A stretch of 64,000 bases of DNA from JBNLBS01 sp050303415 (GCA_050303415.1 JBNLBS010000002.1:157203-221202); one strand, 5' to 3'. Shown: positions 1 to 8,774, counted from the first letter of the stretch. Numbers and translations are program-made. Notes: generated by a model from the letters alone, not told the origin.

Positions 1-961
1 GCGGCTCCCTCAGCACTTCCAGTACTTTACGGTCAAACTCCGGTAGTTCATCTAAAAATAGAGTACCGTTGTGCGCCAGTGAAATTTCCCCCGGCATCGG
101 ATTACTGCCGCCCCCCACCAAAGCAGCGGCAGATGCAGTATGATGCGGTGCCCTAAACGGCGGCTTTAACCAGTTTTCCACCACCAAAGCCTGATCACAG
201 ATAGAGGCAATGGCCGCGCTTTCCTGGGCCTGGCGCTCTGTTAACGGGGGTAAGATGCTGGGCATTCTTGCTGCCAGCATCGATTTACCCGTACCGGGCG
301 GCCCCAGCATGAGTAAATTATGTTGGCCTGCGGCAGCAATTTCAAACGCCCTTTTGACATGATACTGCCCATGCACATCTGAAAAATCAGGCAGTTCTTG
401 TTGCTTGTTAGGGGTTTGGTCTTCTTCTGTCAATTCGCAGGGTAATGATTTTTGGCCGTTCAGGTATGCACAAATATCCAGCAGGTGCAGGGCTGGAATT
501 AATTCCAGCTCCTTGACTAAAGCCGCCTCGCCGGCATTGACTAACGGCAGAATTAATTGCCTTTTCTGTTCCTTGGTTTGTATGGCAACGGGCAAGACCC
601 CATTGACCGAGCGAAGCTCGCCGCCTAATGCCAGCTCACCGATACATTCATAATCTGCCAGTCTGGCACCGCTAACCTGGCCTGTCGCCGCTAAAATACC
701 CAACGCGATAGCCAAGTCGAAACGCCCGCCTTCTTTGGGTAGATCGGCAGGTGCCAGATTAACGGTAATGCGTTGCGCAGGGAATTCAAAATGCGAATTT
801 AAAATCGCGCCGCGTACGCGGTCTTTACTTTCCTTGACCGCTGTTTCAGGCAAACCGACAATAGATAATGACGGCAGGCCATTACTGACATGTACTTCAA
901 CTGTCACCAACGGTGCTTCAATACCTGAACGGCCCCGACTATAAACAACAGCTAAAGACAT
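1..961 (-). CDS. comM: YifB/ComM family Mg-chelatase-like AAA+ ATPase, 3' part cut by window edge
   Basis: The reading frame opens at the ATG at 961 and runs off the left edge, so about 320 N-terminal residues of a protein usually near 500 are seen. The N-terminus (MSLAVVYSRGRSGIEAP) and the segment around SIVGLPETAVKESKDRVR are typical of the ChlI-like N-terminal domain of ComM/YifB. A Walker A motif (GPPGTGKS) lies near residue 222, and a Walker B (TLFLDELPEF) is visible just before the edge. ComM is known in naturally competent bacteria as a hexameric helicase that promotes branch migration when donor DNA is integrated. It lies directly downstream of ubiK with an 8-bp gap, the usual gammaproteobacterial order, so the two are probably co-transcribed. 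Confidence 0.93.
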   Translation of the reverse strand, partial: MSLAVVYSRGRSGIEAPLVTVEVHVSNGLPSLSIVGLPETAVKESKDRVRGAILNSHFEFPAQRITVNLAPADLPKEGGRFDLAIALGILAATGQVSGARLADYECIGELALGGELRSVNGVLPVAIQTKEQKRQLILPLVNAGEAALVKELELIPALHLLDICAYLNGQKSLPCELTEEDQTPNKQQELPDFSDVHGQYHVKRAFEIAAAGQHNLLMLGPPGTGKSMLAARMPSILPPLTERQAQESAAIASICDQALVVENWLKPPFRAPHHTASAAALVGGGSNPMPGEISLAHNGTLFLDELPEFDRKVLEVLREP

Positions 962-969
962 CTTATGGT

Positions 970-1215
970 CTACTTGCTTTGCACTTCCATGTCGGCAACA
1001 CGTTTTTCCAGCGCATCTAGCCTGGAGCGGGTTTTTGCCAGTACCGCTTTTTGAACTTCAAACTCCTCCCGTGTGACTAAGTCCATTTTGCCTAATGCGC
1101 CCTGTAAAATACCATGAAAATTCCTTTCCATATCGTCTTTAAAATCTGCCAGGCCCGGAGGTATGGCATTGGCTAATTTGCTGGCAATATCATCAATTGC
1201 TTTTGTATCAAACAT
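970..1215 (-). CDS. ubiK: UbiK (YqiC/BMFP) ubiquinone biosynthesis accessory factor
   Basis: An 81-residue protein from the ATG at 1215. An in-frame start 15 bases upstream exists, but MFDTKAIDDIA is the family's normal N-terminus and a GAGAG Shine-Dalgarno sits about ten bases before this ATG. The N-terminal half (DDIASKLANAIPPGL) is the membrane-associating amphipathic segment. The C-terminal half (residues about 45-80, with LDALEKRVADME at the end) is the trimeric coiled coil typical of BMFP proteins. The family binds UbiJ and lipids and supports aerobic ubiquinone synthesis. The length matches the family (80-100 aa). It sits just upstream of comM. Confidence 0.88.
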   Translation of the reverse strand: MFDTKAIDDIASKLANAIPPGLADFKDDMERNFHGILQGALGKMDLVTREEFEVQKAVLAKTRSRLDALEKRVADMEVQSK

Positions 1216-1280
1216 AAGGCTTACTCTCAATTAGATTATTTGAAATATTATAGATTAGGTACTAAGCCTAATTTACGGTT

Positions 1281-1847
1281 TTATGCCGAAATTGGCAGGT
1301 GCTCACAACAAATTTTCTCAGCCTCTGCCTGGCTTAACGGCAGCAAAGTGAGCTGACACTGATAATGATTATCCTGCTCGGTAAAGTAGCTGCATGAATT
1401 ACAAATACCAAAACTACGTGAGTTATTGGCCTTTTGTAAAGCAGCTAACGTGGCACTGAGACCTTCGCTTAAACTGGCATAATATTCATCGGAAACCAGT
1501 TGCTCAGCCTCAGAAAAAAAGTTGGTAGGCTGCATTTCCTCCAATAAGGCCTCACCCTCTTCAGTCAAGGACAGATGAACGATACGTCCATCTTCCGAGT
1601 CCGAACGCTTTTCTATATAGCCCTTTCTGTTTAACAACTGAATCGACTGTGACACAGTGCCTTTGGTCAGGCCAAGGTACTCGGCAACCAATACCGGCGT
1701 ATCGCTATGCTGGTTACATTGTGAGATATACTGTAAAACCTGTGCATGTATCGGTTGTAATCCCAAAGCCGAAAATCGTTTACGTTCTTCTGAACGTAAC
1801 AAGGTACTTATTCGTTCAATCAATTTAAGGGTATTTAAATCCTGCAT
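1281..1847 (-). CDS. MarR-family transcriptional regulator with C-terminal cysteine cluster
   Basis: A 188-residue regulator. The winged-helix core is clear: the recognition helix is around LGLTKGTVSQSIQLL and the wing around RSDSEDGRIVHLSLT. I use the ATG at 1847 (MQDLNTLKLIERIS) because a longer start at 1877 would overlap the 3' end of speE; neither has a strong ribosome binding site. Beyond the MarR fold is a C-terminal extension of about 45 residues with CNSC, a third cysteine 11 residues on, and a CC pair near the end. This spacing suggests a metal or Fe-S site or a redox switch. Placement 13 bp after speE suggests co-transcription. The target and ligand are unknown. Confidence 0.85.
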   Translation of the reverse strand: MQDLNTLKLIERISTLLRSEERKRFSALGLQPIHAQVLQYISQCNQHSDTPVLVAEYLGLTKGTVSQSIQLLNRKGYIEKRSDSEDGRIVHLSLTEEGEALLEEMQPTNFFSEAEQLVSDEYYASLSEGLSATLAALQKANNSRSFGICNSCSYFTEQDNHYQCQLTLLPLSQAEAEKICCEHLPISA

Positions 1848-1860
1848 ATGCGGTATTTTA

Positions 1861-2718
1861 TCATGACTTGTCTGCAATCGCTTTTTTAAAGAACTCAGGC
1901 TGTGCTAATGCCGCCTGATGAATTTCAGCATTGTAGTAATTAGTTTCAAACGCTTTATTGGCAGCATCTTGCTGCCTGAAACCGATGGGACCCGATTTGG
2001 CGGCAATAGTTGCACTCCACCACCCCGATGGATAAATACATTGAGGAAAAAACAGAGTTTGCAAATGGTCAAATCCGGCTGTTTGCATGGCATTACGCAT
2101 ATCGGACAGAATTTTCATATAAAACAAAGCCGATTCGCTTTGCTGGATAACCATACCGTTTTCAGTCAAGCAATTAAAACAGTCCTGATAAAAATCTACG
2201 CTGAACAGGCCTTCTGCCGGACCTACTGGATCCGTGCTGTCGACAATAATAATGTCAACCGAGTTTGGTTCCGCATCTTTAACCCATTTAATACCGTCAA
2301 TAAATTTCAACTCTGCACGAGGGTCATTATTGGACTCACACAATTCAGGAAAATATTGTTCTGCCAAACGGGTAACCCGTTCATCTATATCTATCTGGAC
2401 GGCCTGTTCTACCGTTTTATGCTTAAGTACTTCTTTTAATGTGCCACAGTCGCCGCCACCAATTATCCAGACTTTTTTGGGTTCCGGATGACTGAATAAA
2501 GCCGGGTGACTCATCATTTCATGATAAAAAAAGTTATCCAGGGTCGAAACCATGGTACAACCGTCTATTACCATTAGATTGCCAAAGCTTTCGGTCTGAT
2601 AAATTTCCAGCCTCTGAAATTCAGACTGTTCCTGATGCAATTTTTGCTTTATTTTTAAAGAAAAAGCAGCACCAAAGTTTGGTGCCTGTTCGGTAAACCA
2701 TTTTGAAGAATCAATCAT
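1861..2718 (-). CDS. speE: Spermidine synthase (polyamine aminopropyltransferase)
   Basis: A 285-residue protein of normal family length. SpeE transfers the aminopropyl group of decarboxylated S-adenosylmethionine to putrescine, giving spermidine and methylthioadenosine in the cytosol. Visible signatures are the N-terminal EFQRLEIYQTESFGNLMVIDG segment (shown here as family-typical), the nucleotide-binding VWIIGGGDCGTLKEVL, the acidic IDIDERV strand, and the catalytic region IIIVDSTDPVGPAEGLF. It is divergent from speA across about 120 bp, and its co-substrate maker speD lies about 10 kb to the right, so the pathway genes are split across two loci. Confidence 0.97.
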   Translation of the reverse strand: MIDSSKWFTEQAPNFGAAFSLKIKQKLHQEQSEFQRLEIYQTESFGNLMVIDGCTMVSTLDNFFYHEMMSHPALFSHPEPKKVWIIGGGDCGTLKEVLKHKTVEQAVQIDIDERVTRLAEQYFPELCESNNDPRAELKFIDGIKWVKDAEPNSVDIIIVDSTDPVGPAEGLFSVDFYQDCFNCLTENGMVIQQSESALFYMKILSDMRNAMQTAGFDHLQTLFFPQCIYPSGWWSATIAAKSGPIGFRQQDAANKAFETNYYNAEIHQAALAQPEFFKKAIADKS

Positions 2719-2841
2719 AAATATTAATGAAAAAAATGAGCTAAATAATGTCGCATTATATTAGAATTTAGCCCTTTATAGATACGATATACTTTTAATC
2801 GTTAAAAGTATTTTTGTCAGATTAATTACAGGATTAACCAA

Positions 2842-4677
2842 TTGCAGGCAGATCATTCAGAAAACTGGAGCATAGAGCAGTCGGCACAGACCTATGCCAT
2901 TAAAAACTGGGGACAGAATTACTTCGCTATTAATAACAAAGGCCATATCAGCGTTAAGCCCTGTCAGAACATAGATGTTGAGCTGGATTTATTTGAAATT
3001 GCCCAGTCGCTAAATGAGAAAAATTTCTCATTGCCCGTACTGGTACGCTTTACCGATATTTTAAAAGACCGAGTATGGCAGCTTCAAAAAGCCTTTGCCA
3101 ATGCCATTGCCTCTCACAATTATCAAGGGCGCTATACCCCTGCATATCCGATCAAAGTCAATCAACAATCCAAAGTGGTTGAAGGCATCCTGTCCGCCGG
3201 TAATATAGGCCTGGAAGCCGGCAGTAAACCTGAATTACTGGCCATTTTGGCACAACAAACAAAAAATCAGATAGTTATTTGCAACGGCTATAAAGATAGA
3301 GCCTATATCCGTATGGCATTAATCGGCCAGCAAATGGGGCTGGATGTTTATATTGTGATTGAAAAGCCGATTGAGCTGGAAATTGTTTTCGCAGAAGCGG
3401 CCAAACTGGGGGTTAAACCTCAACTAGGGGTCAGAATTCGGCTATCCAGTCTGGGCGTTGGAAAATGGCAAAACAGCGGCGGTGAGAAATCCAAATTTGG
3501 TTTGCATGCCAGCGAACTGCTGCATCTGGTGGAACGGCTGAAGCAGGCTAAACTGTTGCCTTCACTGAAGCTTATGCATTTTCATATGGGTTCGCAAATT
3601 GCCAATATTCATGACATTAAAATTGCCTTGAAAGAAGCATCCCAGTTTTATGTCGAACTGCACCGTATGGGGGCTAACATCAGTATTGTTGATGCCGGCG
3701 GAGGCTTAGGTGTGGATTATGATGGCAGTCGCTCCCGGCGCGAATCCTCTATCAACTATGGTCTGGATGAATACGCACAAAATATTGTTCGCAGCTTTGC
3801 CGACAAATGCCAGCAGCATAGCATTCCACAACCGGACATTATTACCGAATCCGGTCGCGCCATAACAGCCCACCATGCCGTGTTGATTACCAATGTTACC
3901 GATGTTGAAAGCATAGATATGGGCGAGAAATTCGCCTTGCCCGAGATTCATAATATTGCCGAACAATATCATGATGCCCAGTTTGATTTGAGCGAAGCCC
4001 GCGCTCAATTCGCCGAGGATAATCTGACCCTGACCGAACTTGCTCTGGCTGAAAACAATTATGCGCAGATTTGTCGACATATTCAAAACAACCTGGATCC
4101 CCGCAATCATAATCAGGCTCTGATTTTACAGGAACTGAATGAAAAACTGGCCGACAAGGTATTTTGTAATTTTTCCCTGTTTCAGTCCCTGCCGGACATT
4201 TGGGGGATTGATCAGGTTTTCCCTATTATGCCGATTCACCGGCTGAATGAAAAACCACATAGACATGCAATATTGCAGGACTTAACCTGTGATTCTGACG
4301 GCCGTATTGACCAATATATAGACCAACAGAACCTGGAAAAAACCCTGCCCATCCATAAAATAAATTTACAACAGCCTTATCTGATCGGTTTTTTTATGGT
4401 TGGAGCCTATCAGGAAATACTGGGGGATATGCACAACCTGTTCGGCGATACCCATTCAATTAATATTGAACTGGATGATAACGGCTATCATTTTTCAGAC
4501 TTTCACGAAGGTGAGCATGTAGGCGACCTGCTGGATTATGTGCATTTTAACTGTGATGACTTAAAACAAGCCTATCAACAAAAACTGGCGCAAACCAAAC
4601 TGACTCAAACTCAGCAATCGGCTTATCTTGACGAATTGACCGCAGGACTGTCGGCTTATACCTATCTGGAGAAATAA
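2842..4677 (+). CDS. speA: Biosynthetic arginine decarboxylase (PLP-dependent)
   Basis: A 611-residue protein, slightly short for the SpeA family (about 630-660). It decarboxylates L-arginine to agmatine, the first step of the agmatine route to putrescine. The PLP lysine is in YPIKVNQQ near residue 104. The TIM-barrel segments KFGLHASELL and FHMGSQIANIHDI and the glycine-rich DAGGGLGVDYDGS (phosphate binding) are all present. The start is a TTG preceded by AGGA at about 10 bases; no ATG occurs nearby, which supports TTG. It is divergent from speE. No agmatinase or agmatine deiminase gene is visible in the window. Confidence 0.95.
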   Translation: MQADHSENWSIEQSAQTYAIKNWGQNYFAINNKGHISVKPCQNIDVELDLFEIAQSLNEKNFSLPVLVRFTDILKDRVWQLQKAFANAIASHNYQGRYTPAYPIKVNQQSKVVEGILSAGNIGLEAGSKPELLAILAQQTKNQIVICNGYKDRAYIRMALIGQQMGLDVYIVIEKPIELEIVFAEAAKLGVKPQLGVRIRLSSLGVGKWQNSGGEKSKFGLHASELLHLVERLKQAKLLPSLKLMHFHMGSQIANIHDIKIALKEASQFYVELHRMGANISIVDAGGGLGVDYDGSRSRRESSINYGLDEYAQNIVRSFADKCQQHSIPQPDIITESGRAITAHHAVLITNVTDVESIDMGEKFALPEIHNIAEQYHDAQFDLSEARAQFAEDNLTLTELALAENNYAQICRHIQNNLDPRNHNQALILQELNEKLADKVFCNFSLFQSLPDIWGIDQVFPIMPIHRLNEKPHRHAILQDLTCDSDGRIDQYIDQQNLEKTLPIHKINLQQPYLIGFFMVGAYQEILGDMHNLFGDTHSINIELDDNGYHFSDFHEGEHVGDLLDYVHFNCDDLKQAYQQKLAQTKLTQTQQSAYLDELTAGLSAYTYLEK

Positions 4678-4804
4678 TGATAACCGCAGGCATAAAGGCT
4701 AAGCTGAATTAATGCAACACGGTTTTGCGGAAGAAGGTATTTCCGCTTTATACCGCATAAAAATGAATACAACAAATAAACATTGGGGACGCATACATCG
4801 TAGA

Positions 4805-4821
4805 GACGCAATGCCTGCGTC
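4805..4821. repeat. Small hairpin between convergent speA and ychJ
   Basis: GACGCA (4805-4810) and TGCGTC (4816-4821) form a perfect 6-bp stem with a 5-base loop in the 159-bp gap between convergent genes, with CCTTTTTAATT a few bases on. It may act as a weak terminator. It also resembles the dispersed hairpins seen elsewhere in this genome. Confidence 0.35.
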
Positions 4822-4836
4822 AGCGTAATCACCTTT

Positions 4837-5322
4837 TTAATTACTGCTGCCACAGCAACGCTTAAACTTTTTCCCGCTGCCACAGGCACAAGGTGCATTT
4901 TTGCCTTGGTTTGTGGTTTGTCCCGCCTTTTTAATGGATTTTACCAGACCATCCAGGTACAGCCATTTACCTGCCTCCTTCTTAAAGCGGCTAAGCTCGT
5001 TCATCACATGCTCTTCACCCTCCTGCAGATAATAGGCTTTAAATTCCACCAGGCCTTTACTGTCCTTTACCCCGCCTTTTTTTACACTGACCACTTCCAG
5101 CCGCGTCCATTGCGCCTGTTCATTTGAAAAATCGATCTTATCCGGGCGTTTACCCGCATCCCAGGTATCGCGTAAATACTGTTCATTGTGCATCGCATAC
5201 GCGGTAAAGCGGGAGCGCATTAAGGCTTCAGCAGTGGCAGGTGTTTTGCTATGACTATGGTAGAGGCCACAACAATCAGCATAATCCAGACCTGAACCAC
5301 ACAGGCAGTTAGTTTGAGTCAT
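4837..5322 (-). CDS. YchJ-family protein with two SEC-C zinc motifs
   Basis: A 161-residue protein, the usual length for YchJ. It has an N-terminal SEC-C motif (CLCGSGLDYADCCG, residues about 6-19) and a second at the C-terminus (CACGSGKKFKRCCG). Between them lies the NTF2-like YchJ middle domain (from ALMRSRFTAYA to about WLYLDGLV). SEC-C motifs bind zinc through three cysteines and a cysteine or histidine. The molecular role of YchJ is not established. It is convergent with speA and has no operon partner. Confidence 0.9.
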   Translation of the reverse strand: MTQTNCLCGSGLDYADCCGLYHSHSKTPATAEALMRSRFTAYAMHNEQYLRDTWDAGKRPDKIDFSNEQAQWTRLEVVSVKKGGVKDSKGLVEFKAYYLQEGEEHVMNELSRFKKEAGKWLYLDGLVKSIKKAGQTTNQGKNAPCACGSGKKFKRCCGSSN

Positions 5323-5353
5323 CTAGTTATTCTTAACTTGCTTAAATTACCTA

Positions 5354-5484
5354 TGCATTCCCACGCAAGAAAGGCTGTGAAAATAGCCAATGTAGGCTGG
5401 GTAGAAGAACGAAACCCAGCCTACAAAATAGCTATTTTTTTCCTAAAAATTAATACTTTCACCCTCTCAAGAGCGTGGAAACGG
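5354..5484. repeat. Nested inverted repeats upstream of ychJ and downstream of pilE
   Basis: An inner perfect 12-bp inverted repeat, TGTAGGCTGGGT (5391-5402) / ACCCAGCCTACA (5414-5425), is framed by AAATAGC / GCTATTT and a run of seven T. Outside it lie CATTCCCACGC at 5355-5365 and a diverged complement, GCGTGGAAACGGAATG, starting near 5472. The outer pair matches the CATTCCCACG...CGTGGGAATG hairpin at 38117-38143, as if one dispersed hairpin had been split by another. The T run could also end transcription of pilE. Confidence 0.6.
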
Positions 5485-5500
5485 AATGATAATACAGATT

Positions 5501-5941
5501 TTACCAGCAATCGCTTGATGCCACATTGCTGCTATTGGTTGATGTTTTAGTGCCATCCTGATTAATGGACAGGGTTTTACAATCGGTATCGCCCGTTTGT
5601 ACCCCCGTATAAGTCGCCGTAGCTGTATATGCAGTTCCACTTGCGCCGGTTACCGTTAAAGTATAATACTCATCAGGGGAGAAATAGGCAGTCAGACTGT
5701 TTATGGTTTTAGTAGAGAACCCGAGATTGGATAAAGTTGCCGTATACGTTGTATTGTTTGCCCGCCATTTTTCCTCTTCCAACTGAATGTCCAGCAATGC
5801 GGCCTTGGCATCTGAGCGGCGTCCTTTATTTACATATTGTTGATAGGAAGGATATGCAATTGCCGCCAAAATACCTATCACCACAACAACAATCATTAAT
5901 TCCAACAATGTAAATCCGAATGATTTTTTAACAGTGGGCAT
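5501..5941 (-). CDS. pilE: Type IV pilin-like protein, PilE class
   Basis: A 146-residue prepilin. A short charged leader (MPTVKKSFG) precedes the type III signal: PilD would cleave between G and FTLLELMIVVVV, with the conserved glutamate at mature position 5. The hydrophobic alpha-1 helix and YPSYQQYVNKGRR follow, and two cysteines near the C-terminus can form the D-loop disulfide. A GGAGG ribosome binding site lies 8 bases before the ATG. It is divergent from fimT-pilW-pilX-pilV, so it is most likely a minor pilin; I cannot exclude a second major pilin. Confidence 0.85.
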   Translation of the reverse strand: MPTVKKSFGFTLLELMIVVVVIGILAAIAYPSYQQYVNKGRRSDAKAALLDIQLEEEKWRANNTTYTATLSNLGFSTKTINSLTAYFSPDEYYTLTVTGASGTAYTATATYTGVQTGDTDCKTLSINQDGTKTSTNSSNVASSDCW

Positions 5942-6088
5942 TGTTTCAACCTCCAGTAAGTAAAGATAATATGCTCAAAGCATAGCATAGGACTTTCATT
6001 TTTAGCGTATTATCTGCACCAATCGATTAACGGTTTATTGCTTCGGATAAGCGGTTATCTACCCGGTGGCTAAATTGCTTTATTTGCC

Positions 6089-6094
6089 TATAAT
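6089..6094 (+). promoter_or_regulatory. Candidate -10 box of the minor pilin operon
   Basis: TATAAT lies 26 bp before the fimT start. No good -35 hexamer lies at the right distance, though a GG-N10-GC pair just upstream (GGTGGCTAAATTGC) leaves a sigma-54 element possible. AGGGA at 6109-6113 serves as ribosome binding site. Confidence 0.4.
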
Positions 6095-6120
6095 CTTTAA
6101 CTAACGGTAGGGAATAAAAA

Positions 6121-6663
6121 ATGAAAAAACAAATTGAATCGGGGTTTACCTTAGTTGAATTAATGATAGTCGTTACTATTATTGGTGTTGTTGCCGCTTT
6201 GGCCGCCCCCTCTTATCAAAGAACCATTGAAAAAAATCAGTTAAAGCAGGCTGTCGAATCATTAAAGGCGGATATGCAGTTTGCCCGCACTGAGGCGATT
6301 AAACGCAGTGCCGATGTCTATGTTTCACGAAAACAAGGTAATGACGGCGCCTGGTGTTACGGCCTTAGTTTATCTAATTGCGACTGTACAGAAACTGTAA
6401 CCACCGAATCAGACTATTGCAGCATTAAAAGAGTTTTAGGTTCTGAGTTCAGTGCAACCAATTTAAATTCTTCTGATGGTAATAGTCACTTTTCTTTTAG
6501 AAGAGGCACTATAGGCAACAACGGCGTCACCTTCAGTACCGATCATTATGTTACCCGCGTTGTTTTTAGCAGTGTTGGTCGGGTCAAATTATGCACCCCG
6601 GCAGAGGGTGAAGATGACAGGCCCAGTAACACTACCGGGCTGGACGACTTTCCTGACTGTTAA
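6121..6663 (+). CDS. fimT: GspH/FimT-family pseudopilin
   Basis: A 180-residue prepilin. The leader MKKQIESG is followed by FTLVELMIVVTIIGVVAALAAPSY, with the PilD site after the glycine and glutamate at +5. The QLKQAVESLKADMQFARTEAIKR segment is the helix typical of GspH/FimT/FimU proteins. A Cys-rich stretch (GLSLSNCDCTETV) lies mid-protein. It is the first gene of a four-gene plus-strand cluster, and its TAA shares a base with the first possible start of pilW. FimU/FimT proteins belong to the minor pilin complex that primes pilus assembly at the inner membrane. Confidence 0.88.
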   Translation: MKKQIESGFTLVELMIVVTIIGVVAALAAPSYQRTIEKNQLKQAVESLKADMQFARTEAIKRSADVYVSRKQGNDGAWCYGLSLSNCDCTETVTTESDYCSIKRVLGSEFSATNLNSSDGNSHFSFRRGTIGNNGVTFSTDHYVTRVVFSSVGRVKLCTPAEGEDDRPSNTTGLDDFPDC

Positions 6664-7493
6664 TGGAAAAAATTATGAGAAAATCAAAAGGTTTTACACT
6701 GATTGAAATTATGATCGCTTTATTGCTGGGGCTGATTATTATTTCTGCCACTATCAGTATCTATATTGCCACCGTCAGGAGCAGTTCGGATACGGTTAAG
6801 TCCGCCCGGTTAAACCACGACCTGGAAATGGTGATGTCGTTAATGATTAACGATATCAGGCGTGCCGGTCAATGGGGCGGTGCCATTGCATCCTCCAACA
6901 GTGGTGTCAATCCGTTTACCCAGGTTCCCGATGTTACCAAAGGTCAGGCCAATATAAATATCCCCAATGCCAATTGTGTCTTGTATACCTATGATGCCGA
7001 TGGTGATGGCCACTATGACGAAGATAACGATAATTTTGGTGATTCCGAAGATGATAATAATGAGTTTTATGGTTTCAAGCTGGATAGCGGCACTATTAAA
7101 ATAAGAATAAATGTTCCAACCGGAACCACCTACGCAAACTGTAGCGAAACAGGTACCAGCTGCTGTTCATCTACCTATGGTAATTGGCAGGAAATGGTTG
7201 TCGGCGATGATGTTGAAATAACAGGCCTGACCTTTGACACTAAAAACTCCAAATGTCTGAATAAAACTCAAAACGCAAATTGGGTTACCCCCAATGCGGG
7301 CAACGATCCAAAAATCATTTTTCCGTGTGATGACAGTACCTTGACTAACTATACCAAAAACACCGGCGATCAGTTTGTGGAAACCCGGACGGTAAACATC
7401 ACATTATCCGGCCGCTTAAAGAACGATACTGCAGTCACCAAATCACTAACCGGCACGGTAAAAATTCGAAATGATCGCGTTTTTACCCAATAA
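6663..7493 (+). CDS. pilW: PilW-family minor pilin with Ca-binding-like acidic loop
   Basis: A 276-residue prepilin. The ATG at 6663 overlaps the fimT stop; an alternative at 6675 gives MRKSKG|FTLIEIMIALLLGL, a more ordinary leader. MINDIRRAGQWGG at residues 61-73 is the PilW signature. Residues 111-135 are strongly acidic: DADGDGHYDED matches the DxDxDG pattern of EF-hand-like and dockerin-type calcium loops, followed by a run of D, N and E. PilW is a minor pilin that with FimU, PilV, PilX and PilE forms the priming complex. The stop is followed 21 bp later by pilX. Confidence 0.86.
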   Translation: MEKIMRKSKGFTLIEIMIALLLGLIIISATISIYIATVRSSSDTVKSARLNHDLEMVMSLMINDIRRAGQWGGAIASSNSGVNPFTQVPDVTKGQANINIPNANCVLYTYDADGDGHYDEDNDNFGDSEDDNNEFYGFKLDSGTIKIRINVPTGTTYANCSETGTSCCSSTYGNWQEMVVGDDVEITGLTFDTKNSKCLNKTQNANWVTPNAGNDPKIIFPCDDSTLTNYTKNTGDQFVETRTVNITLSGRLKNDTAVTKSLTGTVKIRNDRVFTQ

Positions 7494-7514
7494 ACTGATT
7501 TTCAGGTATTTCAA

Positions 7515-8774
7515 ATGATCAGAAATAACAAACGATTTAAATATACAAAACAACGTGGTGTAGCCAGTTTGCTAACCGCCTTGGTGTTATTAATCAGTAT
7601 TACCCTGGTTACCCTGCTAACCTCTAAAACCGTTATGATGGAAACCAAAATGGAAGCCAACAATTATCGCATCAGCCAGGCGGTTGCCGCTGCCAATTAT
7701 GCGATGGATTATGGCGTTAATTATTTCGATAGCGGCGGTTTCGATCAGGATGACGATGGCGCTATTGATAATATTCACACCCATGATTCCGATGGCGATT
7801 CGGTCAACGATGAGCTGAGACTGACATCGACTGACAGCAGTTTAACGACTTATGCCACCATCAATTTCGACAATTCAGCCGGTACCTTATGCGTTCCTGC
7901 CGGAGCAACGGCTGATATGAAACATGGCATGATAACTGCCGTCGGTTATAGTGATGATAAAACCGCAACCCGTACCATCACCCAGTGTGTCGGCCCATTA
8001 AACGTTATAAGAGATGACGGTCCGGATCAACCGTTAGTGGCCCAGGGTAATGTCGCTGTCACCGGTAATGCCACGATTATCAACCGTTATACCGATACCA
8101 CCATCTGGTCTGGAGATAAAGTAAATATCGGTAATTCATCCGCCATGGCGACTTATATTAAAAGCTCATCGGCCGGCACCCTGACTCAATCTGAGTTATT
8201 AGACACCGACAGTAGTTTAAATACACAATTAGTCTCTAATAACAACCTGGGTAACGGTCTGGATATCATTGATGATGATCCCTCTCTTGGTACATTAACC
8301 GGTATAGAATTTTTTAAAAACTTTTTTACCGTCGATACCCGGGCACAACTAAAAGAGATTGCCGATAATATAGGCCAAAGCTATGCTGCTGGTGATATTG
8401 GCAGTGCAGTCGGGAAATCCGGTCCAATCTGGATTGAGGGTGATGCCAGCTTAAACTCAAATGGCACCATCGGTTCCATTGATGCCCCGGCCATTATGGT
8501 AATCAATGGAGATTTGGATACTGCTGGTTCTCCGACAATTTACGGTCTGCTCTATATAACCGGTACCTACGACATTGGCGGTACGGTCACCGTCATCGGC
8601 GCCAATGTGGTTGAAGGGACTGCCGACACCTCAACCAATACCCCGGCAAGCCCGCCTATCGTAAGTGGTAATGGCACCCTAAATCTTGTGTACTGGCAAG
8701 CTTTTGTCACCGGCGGAGCCAGGACTATACCGGGTATGACTTCTATAATTGGCGGTTCATGGCGTGACTGGTAG
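7515..8774 (+). CDS. pilX: PilX-family minor pilin, unusually long
   Basis: A 419-residue protein. The N-terminus (KQRGVASLLTALVLLISITLVTLL, given for family recognition) has the PilX form of the prepilin signal, lacking the FTLxE consensus, and TKMEANNYRISQAVAAANYA is the PilX_N helix. The family is usually 170-200 aa, so about 220 residues are additional. Residues 77-100 hold two calcium-loop-like motifs: DQDDDGAID and DSDGDSVNDE (thrombospondin type 3-like). The C-terminal half is rich in G, T, S and N and looks beta-helical. It lies between pilW and pilV in one operon. Confidence 0.82.
   Translation: MIRNNKRFKYTKQRGVASLLTALVLLISITLVTLLTSKTVMMETKMEANNYRISQAVAAANYAMDYGVNYFDSGGFDQDDDGAIDNIHTHDSDGDSVNDELRLTSTDSSLTTYATINFDNSAGTLCVPAGATADMKHGMITAVGYSDDKTATRTITQCVGPLNVIRDDGPDQPLVAQGNVAVTGNATIINRYTDTTIWSGDKVNIGNSSAMATYIKSSSAGTLTQSELLDTDSSLNTQLVSNNNLGNGLDIIDDDPSLGTLTGIEFFKNFFTVDTRAQLKEIADNIGQSYAAGDIGSAVGKSGPIWIEGDASLNSNGTIGSIDAPAIMVINGDLDTAGSPTIYGLLYITGTYDIGGTVTVIGANVVEGTADTSTNTPASPPIVSGNGTLNLVYWQAFVTGGARTIPGMTSIIGGSWRDW

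Noticed and set aside
1918..2439. 173-aa frame antisense to speE
   Set aside because: Shadow of the speE coding strand; speE has complete family motifs.
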